Assembly: GCA_963838375.1 (NCBI GenBank)
Contig: CAWIQY010000019.1
Span: forward strand, 496,001 to 560,000
Direction: 5' to 3'
DNA from: DVED01 sp963838375
Lineage (GTDB): Bacteria > Cyanobacteriota > Cyanobacteriia > Cyanobacteriales > Geitlerinemataceae
Length of the DNA: 64,000 nt
Within the stretch, counting starts at the first letter, position 1. Each line of letters begins with the position of its first letter. Position numbers and translations under genes: made by a program. This document shows, in pieces, positions 57,175 to 64,000 of this stretch. The notes under the pieces were generated by a model. The model was not told the DNA's origin. It saw only the letters and a list, made by a program, of their open reading frames with translations, and did not search any database.

Positions 57175-58692
57175 CTACGCCGACACCAAGAAGGTCTGTT
57201 TGTACTCGGTGATGCCTTCCTTGAGCAATGCTTCGGAGGCTTCGTCTAGCACTTTGCTGCTCTGCACCGCTTCAGTGTACTTGGACTTGCTGGTGCGTAG
57301 GTACTCCCGCAAACCGACGGTGAAGCTGAGCACTTTCTCCATGGGAATGTCATCGAGGTAGCCGTTAATCCCTGCATAGATAATCGCCACTTGCTCGCTG
57401 AGGGGCAGAGGCGAATTTTGGGGCTGTTTGAGGATTTCCCGCAGGCGCTGACCCCGAGAGAGTTGATTCCGGGTGGCTTCATCCAAGTCGGAGGCAAATT
57501 GGGCGAAGGCTTCCAATTCATCAAACTGTGCCAGTTCCAGCTTCACCTTCCCGGCAACTTTCTTAATGGCTTTGGTTTGGGCGGCAGACCCGACTCGGGA
57601 GACCGAAATACCGGGGTTCACTGCCGGACGTTGACCGGAGTTGAACAGGTTGGAGGAGAGGAAGATTTGACCGTCGGTGATGGAAATCACGTTGGTGGGG
57701 ATGTAAGCGGAAACGTCGCCGGCTTGGGTTTCGATGATCGGCAGTGCCGTCATGCTGCCTTCGCCGAGGGCGGGGCTGAGTTTAGCCGCACGTTCGAGCA
57801 AACGGGAGTGGAGGTAGAAGACATCTCCGGGATAGGCTTCCCGACCGGGGGGACGACGCAACAGCAAGGACATTTGGCGGTAAGCTTGAGCTTGCTTGGA
57901 GAGATCGTCGTAGATGATTAAAGTGGCTTTGCCTTTGTACATGAAGTATTCGGCAAGAGCGGCACCACTGTAGGGCGCGAGGTATTGTAGAGTTGCCGGG
58001 TCGCTGGCGTTGGCAGCCACGACGATCGTATATTCCATGGCACCGCGTTCGCGCAAGACTTGCACGACTTGGGCGACGGTGGAGGCTTTTTGTCCGACTG
58101 CCACGTAAACGCAAACGACATCTTCTTCTTTTTGGTTGATGATGGTGTCGATGGCGATCGAAGTTTTTCCGGTTTGACGGTCTCCGATGATCAGTTCCCG
58201 TTGTCCCCGTCCGATGGGAATCATGGCATCGATGGCGGTAATCCCCGTTTGCATGGGTTCGTATACCGATTTCCGTTCGATGATCCCCGGTGCGGCGGAT
58301 TCGATGAGGCGAGTTTCGGTGGTGTTGATGTCACCTTTACCGTCGATGGGACGACCGAGGGCGTCTACCACGCGACCGATCATGGCGTCACCCACGGGAA
58401 CTTCGGCAATTCTGCCTGTAGCGGTGACGGAGGAGCCTTCTTGGATCTCGCGACCCTCGCCCATGAGCACTGCGCCCACGTTGTCTTCTTCTAGGTTGAG
58501 GGCGATGCCGACGGTTCCGTCTTCAAAATCGAGAAGCTCGCCGGACATCACGTTATCTAAGCCGTAGATACGGGCGATGCCGTCGCCGACTTGCAGGACG
58601 GTGCCGACGTTGGAGACTTGCAGATTTTGGTCGTATTGTTCGATCTGCTGCCGAATAATGCTGCTAATTTCGTCAGGTCTGATAGCTGCCAT
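57175..58692 (-). CDS. atpA: ATP synthase alpha subunit
   Basis: This is the 505-residue non-catalytic nucleotide-binding subunit of F1. Its features are the Walker A sequence GDRQTGKTSIAIDTI near residue 170, VYVAVGQKASTVAQVV, the conserved PAVNPGISVSRVGSAAQ near 364-380 and the N-terminal DEISSIIRQQIEQYDQNLQV. The frame is intact. It is flanked by atpD upstream and atpC downstream, as usual. Confidence 0.97.
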   Translation of the reverse strand: MAAIRPDEISSIIRQQIEQYDQNLQVSNVGTVLQVGDGIARIYGLDNVMSGELLDFEDGTVGIALNLEEDNVGAVLMGEGREIQEGSSVTATGRIAEVPVGDAMIGRVVDALGRPIDGKGDINTTETRLIESAAPGIIERKSVYEPMQTGITAIDAMIPIGRGQRELIIGDRQTGKTSIAIDTIINQKEEDVVCVYVAVGQKASTVAQVVQVLRERGAMEYTIVVAANASDPATLQYLAPYSGAALAEYFMYKGKATLIIYDDLSKQAQAYRQMSLLLRRPPGREAYPGDVFYLHSRLLERAAKLSPALGEGSMTALPIIETQAGDVSAYIPTNVISITDGQIFLSSNLFNSGQRPAVNPGISVSRVGSAAQTKAIKKVAGKVKLELAQFDELEAFAQFASDLDEATRNQLSRGQRLREILKQPQNSPLPLSEQVAIIYAGINGYLDDIPMEKVLSFTVGLREYLRTSKSKYTEAVQSSKVLDEASEALLKEGITEYKQTFLVSA

Positions 58693-58760
58693 ATGCTTAG
58701 TCTGTTACTGAGTGGTTAGAGGCGATCGTGAAAATTGCACTGAAAAATTGCACCGAGGGA

Positions 58761-59315
58761 CTACCCGGCGTTCAGGCGCAAGGCGAGACGGCGGAGTTGT
58801 CCTTTGAGACTGGCATCGAGGACTTGAGATCCCACACGGACGATCGTGCCGCCGATGATTTCGGGATCGATTTGGGTCTCGAGTTCGACATCGCGAGCGT
58901 TGGTCAACGTTTTCACCTTGTCGGCAATCGCTCGCCGTTGCCCTTTCGTCAGTTCGATGGCGGAGGTGACTTGGGCGAGAACGGCTTGGTTGCGTTGGCG
59001 CAGCAGGGCTTGATAGCGCTGGCATACATCGTCGAGGAAGAGAATGCGTCCCCGATCGACCAACAACATCAAAAAGTTGAGGGTGTAGGCGTGAATTTCC
59101 GACTCGGCGACCTGGCGCAACACCGATTTTTTATCGTCGGATTTGACGATCGGGTTGGCCAAAAAGTTGGCTAAGTCTTCGGACTCTTTGAGAGCTTGCC
59201 GCAAAAACACCACATCTTCGCCGATGCGATCGGCTAAATCTTGTTGTTCGGCGACGGACATCAGCGCCTTCGCGTAGGGTTCAGCAATTTCGCTGCCCAT
59301 AGAACTACTTTTCAT
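58761..59315 (-). CDS. atpD: ATP synthase delta subunit
   Basis: The 184-residue subunit joins F1 to the peripheral stalk (OSCP homologue). Its features are AEPYAKALMSVAEQQDLADR at the N-terminus and the C-terminal IIGGTIVRVGSQVLDASLKG. Its ATG overlaps the atpF stop by 4 bases, indicating translational coupling. In cyanobacterial naming atpD is delta; the beta and epsilon genes are not in this window. Confidence 0.95.
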   Translation of the reverse strand: MKSSSMGSEIAEPYAKALMSVAEQQDLADRIGEDVVFLRQALKESEDLANFLANPIVKSDDKKSVLRQVAESEIHAYTLNFLMLLVDRGRILFLDDVCQRYQALLRQRNQAVLAQVTSAIELTKGQRRAIADKVKTLTNARDVELETQIDPEIIGGTIVRVGSQVLDASLKGQLRRLALRLNAG

Positions 59316-59854
59316 CCGTTACCTCCCAACAGGGCAATCCCGCGCTCGACGGCTTGTTCTTGAGTGGAGCGATCGTTTAAACGATCCCGCAGTTGAGCTT
59401 CGGCAAGTTCGAGAGCTTGTGCCGTCACCCGGTTGCGGAGTTCGGCGATGGCTTTATCGCGATCCCCTTCCAACTCTTGGCTTGCCGTTGCTTTCATCCG
59501 CTCGATTTCGCGATCGGATTTGGCGAGAATCGCGGCTTTGGCGACTTCGGCTTGTTCTTCGGCGTTTGCCCGAATCCGTTGGGCTTCGGCTTGCGCCTGG
59601 GTCAGTTTCTGCTGAGAATCCGAGAGTCCTTCTTTGGCGGCTTGGACTCGCTGTTCGGCTTCTTTTATCGCGGTTTCAATGCGTTCGCTGCGCTCTGAGA
59701 GAGTTTTACCCAAAAACCCTTTCCCGAAGTAGACCAATACTCCGATGATGATACTGAGGTTGATCAGGTTGGCTTCAAAGATATCGAAATTGAGTCCAAA
59801 ACCCCCACTTTCTACCTCGGCGCTGGCATTTGCCAGCCACACAAAAGTCTCCAT
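59312..59854 (-). CDS. atpF: ATP synthase subunit b
   Basis: This is the 180-residue peripheral stalk subunit. One transmembrane helix at about residues 28-50 (ANLINLSIIIGVLVYFGKGF) is followed by a long charged coiled coil (RIETAIKEAEQRVQAAKEGL...). It pairs with b' (next gene upstream) in cyanobacteria. It ends with the 4-base overlap to atpD. Confidence 0.95.
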   Translation of the reverse strand: METFVWLANASAEVESGGFGLNFDIFEANLINLSIIIGVLVYFGKGFLGKTLSERSERIETAIKEAEQRVQAAKEGLSDSQQKLTQAQAEAQRIRANAEEQAEVAKAAILAKSDREIERMKATASQELEGDRDKAIAELRNRVTAQALELAEAQLRDRLNDRSTQEQAVERGIALLGGNG

Positions 59855-59923
59855 GTTTTATCTGTTGTCCTGTATCCGTTGTCGATCTGTTGCGGGTCGT
59901 GATTGACGCGCTTGATGCGATCG

Positions 59924-60358
59924 TTAGCTGTTGACTAAATCGGCACCCAACAGTTTTTCCAGCATCTGGCGGCTGAGATCGCTGACTTGACTTTCGAGAG
60001 ATTGCATTGCTTCTTGCTTCTGCTGTTCGATTTGGGCAGACGCTTGTTCTCGAGCTTGTTGGGCTTCCCGTTGAGCTTCAGCAATTCTCTGATTTGATAT
60101 TTCTTGTGCCTCGTTTTGAGCGGCGATAATAACTGCTTGTGCCGATTTGCGAGTTTCTGCTAGCTCTTGTTCGTACTGAGCCGAGAGTTGCTCGGTTTTG
60201 GCTAAGCGATCTTCTGCATCTTTGTAGTTTTGGCGGATATAATTATCTCGTTCGTCTAGCGTTTTGGTGAGCGGCTTGAAGAACACTGCGTTCAACGCCG
60301 CCATCAATATTAAAAATTGCACTGCCATTAGGGGCAAAGTGGCATCAAAATCAAACAT
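59924..60358 (-). CDS. atpG: ATP synthase subunit b'
   Basis: This is the 144-residue second stalk subunit found in photosynthetic organisms. A short N-terminal membrane segment (LPLMAVQFLILMAALNAVFF) is followed by a coiled coil (QNYKDAEDRLAKTEQLSAQY). It lies between atpH and atpF. Confidence 0.95.
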   Translation of the reverse strand: MFDFDATLPLMAVQFLILMAALNAVFFKPLTKTLDERDNYIRQNYKDAEDRLAKTEQLSAQYEQELAETRKSAQAVIIAAQNEAQEISNQRIAEAQREAQQAREQASAQIEQQKQEAMQSLESQVSDLSRQMLEKLLGADLVNS

Positions 60359-60486
60359 TGCTTGGGTTCAAAAATACGGGAACTCGATTGGATGAATTCA
60401 AAAGAAGCAAAGGGGGGTGAAATTCCCCCTCTCTCGATTGGGGGAACGGGTGCGTTTCTAGCACTCCGAATCCCCGACCCATCGGT

Positions 60487-60731
60487 TTAGCTAAAGGGGT
60501 TAGCAAACAACAGCACGAGGGAAATCACCAAGCCGTAAATGGTCAGAGATTCCATGAATGCCAGGGATAACAGTAGCGTTCCGCGAATTTTTCCTTCGGC
60601 TTCTGGCTGACGGGCAATTCCTTCTACAGCTTGACCGGCTGCGTTACCTTGACCGAGACCGGGCCGATTGCCGCCAAACCGACAGCTAGGGCAGCAGCTA
60701 AAACGGAAGCAGCAGCAACTAATGGATCCAT
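60487..60731 (-). CDS. atpH: ATP synthase subunit c, disrupted by a one-base deletion near 60,661
   Basis: The proteolipid of the rotor ring should be about 81 residues. The start MDPLVAAASVLAAALAVGLA is intact. After AAIGP the frame shifts and would stop early (TAG). The conserved continuation (GLGQGNAAGQAVEGIARQPE, ESLTIYGLVISLVLLFANPF) is present one frame over. Adding one G to the GGG at 60661-60663 (plus strand) restores the invariant GPGLGQG and the whole protein. The subunit is indispensable and appears once here, so this is almost surely a sequence error and not a mutation. Confidence 0.92.
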
Positions 60732-60807
60732 GATGATTTTCCTTACTCTAAGTTACGAATTGAACGGGTGAACGAAATCTAGTTTTTGGCATTAGCGATC
60801 GCGATCG

Positions 60808-61554
60808 CTAGTGATCTTCTTCGCCATGCCCCTCGAGTGCTTCATGAATGTAGGCTGCTGCCAGTGTGGCAAATACGAGAGCTTGAATGGCACTCGTAAA
60901 CAGACCCAACATCATCACCGGAATGGGAATAAACAGAGGAACTAGTAAAACCAATACGGCAACGACTAATTCATCTGCCAAAATGTTACCAAATAGACGG
61001 AAGCTTAGGGAGAGGGGCTTGGTAAAATCTTCTAAAATCGCGATCGGTAATAGAATCGGTGTTGGCTCGATATATTTGGCAAAATATCCCAGCCCTCTTT
61101 TCTTGAAACCGGCGTAAAAATACGCGATGGAGGTCAATAAAGCGAGAGCTACTGTTGTATTAATGTCATTGGTGGGAGCGGCGAGTTCGCTTTCTGGGAT
61201 ATGGATGAGTTTCCACGGAACCAGAGCTCCCGACCAGTTGGACACGAAAATAAACAGAAATAAAGTACCAATAAATGGGAGCCAAGGACGATACTCTTTC
61301 TCTCCGATCTGATTCTTCGCCAAGTCTCGCAGGAATTCCAGGGCATACTCCATCAAATTTTGGGCGCCCTTGGGAATTCTCTGGATATTTCGAGTGGCTA
61401 GTACAGAAGCCGTCAACAAAACTGCAATGACAAACCAGGAGGTGATAAAAACCTGACCGTGAATTTTCAGGTTTCCAATATGCCAGTACAAATGATGTCC
61501 GACTTCTATAGAAGCGATCGGCAGAGCGCTAAAGGTGTCTAAAACATCCAACAT
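60808..61554 (-). CDS. atpI: ATP synthase subunit a
   Basis: This is the 248-residue integral subunit that forms the proton half-channels with the c ring. The essential Arg lies in LSLSFRLFGNILADELVVAV near residues 180-200. Other features are NTTVALALLTSIAYFYAGF and five or six hydrophobic helices. It sits between atp1 and atpH. Confidence 0.96.
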   Translation of the reverse strand: MLDVLDTFSALPIASIEVGHHLYWHIGNLKIHGQVFITSWFVIAVLLTASVLATRNIQRIPKGAQNLMEYALEFLRDLAKNQIGEKEYRPWLPFIGTLFLFIFVSNWSGALVPWKLIHIPESELAAPTNDINTTVALALLTSIAYFYAGFKKRGLGYFAKYIEPTPILLPIAILEDFTKPLSLSFRLFGNILADELVVAVLVLLVPLFIPIPVMMLGLFTSAIQALVFATLAAAYIHEALEGHGEEDH

Positions 61555-61614
61555 ATCGATTTAGGCAGATTCCTCAACGGGTGAGGGAGGACTCACTGAC
61601 GACCCGAAAAATTG

Positions 61615-62142
61615 TTAGTTTTGCTCGGGAGACAGTGATAGGCGCACTATGTACACGATGAGCGTGGCTTTATAGGTCAAAAACCCCAAAAAAATTGGTA
61701 GAATTTGGAGTCCATCTAACTGGGTTGCCAGGACGATCGTTCCAATAAAGACCGCAAATCGCGTTTTGCTAAAGGAGCCAAAATTTTGGCTCAGGCGATC
61801 GATATCCCTCGCCAACAGTCTCAAGTACACGAGACCCGTGCTTGCCCCTAGCAGGTAGTTCAGCGCGATTGAGCGCGTGTAAAACACCCACACTGAAACA
61901 AAAATGACTCCCATCAAGATGAGCGTCACCCCATACAACTCCTGCTTGAGTTGGGCATACTCATCCATTCCCGAATCGGGAACGTTAGCAGTGAGGTCTG
62001 ACTCTACCTCGTTGGAGATAACGGGTACGGAGTCGAGAGTTTGGGGGTTGGATTTCCGGGAAGTCGCATCGGGTGACCCCGATCGCCGGAAACCTGGATA
62101 AATCGAGTTGTTCTCGATTTCCATATCACGATCGCGAAGCAT
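61615..62142 (-). CDS. atp1: ATP synthase accessory protein Atp1 (subunit I)
   Basis: The 175-residue first gene of the cyanobacterial operon encodes a polar N-terminal 75 residues and then four hydrophobic helices (ELYGVTLILMGVIFVSVWVF, IALNYLLGASTGLVYLRLLA, FAVFIGTIVLATQLDGLQIL, LTYKATLIVYIVRLSL). UncI-family proteins help assemble the c ring. The start may be a few codons later (ATG at 62127). Confidence 0.85.
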   Translation of the reverse strand: MLRDRDMEIENNSIYPGFRRSGSPDATSRKSNPQTLDSVPVISNEVESDLTANVPDSGMDEYAQLKQELYGVTLILMGVIFVSVWVFYTRSIALNYLLGASTGLVYLRLLARDIDRLSQNFGSFSKTRFAVFIGTIVLATQLDGLQILPIFLGFLTYKATLIVYIVRLSLSPEQN

Positions 62143-62350
62143 TGGTTTCTATCCCATAGCAATATTGACAAGCTGTGTTTTCAACAACCCAACTTGCCAC
62201 GATCGACGCGGCATATCCCATTACATAGTGCGTAGCTCGGACGATCCAAGCCAGAAGTAATCTTATCACGAAGGGGAAACAAGACTTAAAAAAAATTTAA
62301 TAAAAGGGTTCAGGGGTTGCAGGAGTTGCAGGAGTTCAGGAGGCAGAAGC

Positions 62351-62489
62351 GGGCTGTTTCATTTTCTGTAGGGGCAATCCCCCCGTGGTTGACCCGATCT
62401 CTGGAACCCCCATTCTCTCGTTGTGGGCGGGGTAGGCACGGGGCACTACCCCTACAAAATTCTCGTTTTCCGCGACAATGAAACAGCCC
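62351..62489. mobile_element. MITE-like element with 13-bp terminal inverted repeats
   Basis: GGGCTGTTTCATT (62351-62363) and its perfect reverse complement (62477-62489) bound a 139-base segment without a gene. Inside each end, TGTAGGGGCA and its partner CTACCCCTACA form a second inverted pair, so the ends are extended and imperfect. GGAGGCAGA occurs within a few bases outside both ends and could be a relic target duplication. A 23-base unit (AGGCAGAGGGGGGATGGGGA...) is tandemly repeated just after the element. Confidence 0.65.
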
Positions 62490-62610
62490 TGGGAGGCAGA
62501 GGGGGGATGGGGAACAAGGCAGAGGGGGGATGGGGAACAGTGATTCAGCACGAAGGACTAAGCCACACCCAACCCCAAAATCTGTATTTTACACTCCAAA
62601 AACCTAACCT

Positions 62611-63788
62611 CTAAGGGGTGAGGAGAATCAATTGCCGATCGAGGAGCGATCGCACTCCCGCTAGATCCAAACCCCCAGTTGAGAGTAACTCTCCCACCGA
62701 TCTCTCTGCCGATTCGCAACCTTGCAAAAAGGAAAACTCTTCATCGGTGAGTTGAATCCATTGGTAGTCCGGTCCAAAAATCGATTGTGCGGGCCAACCT
62801 TGCAGGCAGGGGCTTAGTTCTGGGGTGGCACTAAGGAGGAATGCATCCTGCGACCAATCCGCCTTAAACGAGGGGTTTTTTCCCCAGAGAAAAATTCGTA
62901 GTGCGTCAGTTCCGGATCGAGAAGTTCGATCAGGCGATATCGCTGACGATCGCTCAGTTGGCTGGCGCGTTCCATCAACTCTGGAGATTTCCCCAACAAC
63001 CGATCGATCTGCCAGTACCCCGGATTGGAAAAACCGATAAACGTCAACCCCGAAGCGTCGATTAGGTCAAACAACGTCTCGATATTGTAGTCGATTTCTT
63101 GGGGATGGAGGTACATATCGGCAAAGTTGGCATCTCGATGGTTTTCCATCGACCAGCGCCGTTTATCTTCCACGACGATGCGGTTGTCTTCCGGCAAGCT
63201 GGCGAACACGTCCCGTCCCAAACTGACTCCGGCTTGGAAGTCGCCGCGATCGTCTCCTTGCAGTAGGGCGATCGCTTTTTGCATCAACACAATTTCTCTC
63301 CGTCCCAGTTCTGCGTAGACGAAGATGTGGAAAAAGCCCCCCGGCGCTAACTTCGAGGCGAGGGCTTGAATGCCGCGAATGGGATCTTCTATATGGTGCA
63401 ATACCCCGACACAGTTAATTAAATCGAATTCGCCATCCAGCTCGGCGGCATCGTACAAACTGAGATTGTGGAACTCGACGCGATCGGCACCGGATCTCTG
63501 ACACCGTTCCCGCGCCACTTCCAGCGCTCCCGGACTCAGGTCGATTCCCGTGACCTGTGCTTGGGGGTTGAGGTGTACCAGATATTCTGTCCCCACACCC
63601 GTCCCGCATCCCGCATCCAAAATTCGGATATCCAATTTGTCGGGTTTCATCCCCGTACAAAAGCTAGAGGCAGTCAGCCAGTTCCAGCGCCAGTTATAAC
63701 CCGGTGGTGGCTCGTCCAGCAAGGGTTCTGGGGGAAACGGGTAGGTGTCGTAGAGGTTGCGGACGGCGGTACTGATATCTGGGTTCAT
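62611..63788 (-). CDS. SAM-dependent methyltransferase, frame break near 62,867
   Basis: The class I methyltransferase has an N-terminal lead MNPDISTAVRNLYDTYPFPP, motif I IRILDAGCGTGVGTEYL near residues 55-71, TGIDLSPGALEVARERCQ and INCVGVLHHIEDP. The first frame ends at 62814 after RRMHSSLVPPQN. The neighbouring frame carries clear sense, KADWSQDAFLLSATPELSPC up to VRSLLDRQLILLTP and a TAG at 62611. One T missing from the TTT at 62866-62868 (AAA on plus) explains this and restores about 392 residues. The substrate is unknown. The start at 63788 is preferred to an ATG 19 codons upstream. Confidence 0.85.
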
Positions 63789-63845
63789 CGATCGGGGGGT
63801 GACAAGAGAAGGATGGAAAGAAGGATTTTTAAAGCAAATAGACAT

Positions 63846-64000
63846 TCTACCGTTTCTGAGGTGTTGGAGAATGGACTATCGGTAAACTTTCGATCGCTCA
63901 ATCATAAGTTTACCGGGGATTTAATTTATATTCCGTTTAAATATTTTTATAGTTGGGGGTTTAGAGGCGCTTCTTAACATAACTTTATGTGTGAGAATGG
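63846..64000. other. Window end, no gene seen
   Basis: These 155 AT-rich bases show no supported gene, terminator or RNA. Confidence 0.4.

Noticed and set aside
1..64000. tRNA, rRNA or other classical RNA genes
   Set aside because: I scanned the gaps by eye for cloverleaf arms and rRNA landmarks and saw none. A tRNAscan-SE or Infernal run would be decisive.

Overview
The window comes from a cyanobacterium, most likely a filamentous non-heterocystous, phycoerythrin-producing type. The evidence is a complete phycoerythrin locus (cpeC, cpeD, cpeS, cpeT, cpeR facing cpeB, cpeA, cpeY, cpeZ), a cyanobacterial ATP synthase operon in the order atp1-I-H-G-F-D-A-C, a cyAbrB regulator, very frequent GCGATCGC-type (HIP1) octamers, heptanucleotide tandem repeats between genes, and CHAT, CHASE2, DUF928 and TpsA genes. 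The genus assignment is inference.

Layout. 1-8.7 kb: 3' end of an RTX-repeat protein, HU, threonine-phosphate decarboxylase, an odd flavin oxidoreductase, murF, a dihydroorotase homologue without its metal ligands, and a tandem histidine phosphatase. 8.7-13.7 kb: a repeat-rich zone with a REP-associated tyrosine transposase (RAYT), at least six REP palindromes or remnants (one inside the transposase gene), and a subtilisin-like protease gene broken into pieces. 13.6-25.1 kb: a large secreted TpsA-like protein, MoxR, ribF, an MBL hydrolase, a decayed IS200/IS605 end, cyAbrB, an Rrf2 regulator, cbiB and a TPR membrane protein. 25.2-33.8 kb: phycoerythrin subunits, rod linkers, the activator CpeR and five chromophore lyases. 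33.9-39.6 kb: aroK, argB, biliverdin reductase, an epimerase-like protein and hemE. 40.1-50.8 kb: a CHAT-CHASE2 membrane protein, a DUF928 protein, an Rpn-type nuclease, a CHAT-TPR protein, a second TpsA-like protein and a lone receiver domain. 51-56 kb: DUF72, a TspO-like protein, rpsF, pilT and a KaiB-domain protein. 56-62 kb: ATP synthase operon. 62.3-63.8 kb: a MITE-like element and a methyltransferase.

How genes work together. cpeB and cpeA encode the pigment protein. CpeS, CpeT, CpeY/CpeZ and CpeF attach bilins to specific cysteines, CpeC and CpeD build the rod, and CpeR is expected to switch on cpeBA. hemE and bvdR belong to tetrapyrrole and bilin metabolism. The threonine-phosphate decarboxylase and CbiB are consecutive steps of the cobamide aminopropanol arm. 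Both TpsA-like genes are followed on the same strand by a protease-type gene (subtilase, CHAT).

Reading caution. Many genes carry a single-base frame break, including two housekeeping genes: atpH (one base missing from a G run near 60,661) and aroK (one extra base near 34,023). Others are the RTX gene, both tpsA genes, cpeD, CHAT-CHASE2 and the terminal methyltransferase. The simplest explanation is residual indel errors in the assembly. The subtilase region, with REPs and direct repeats at its break points, looks like real decay.
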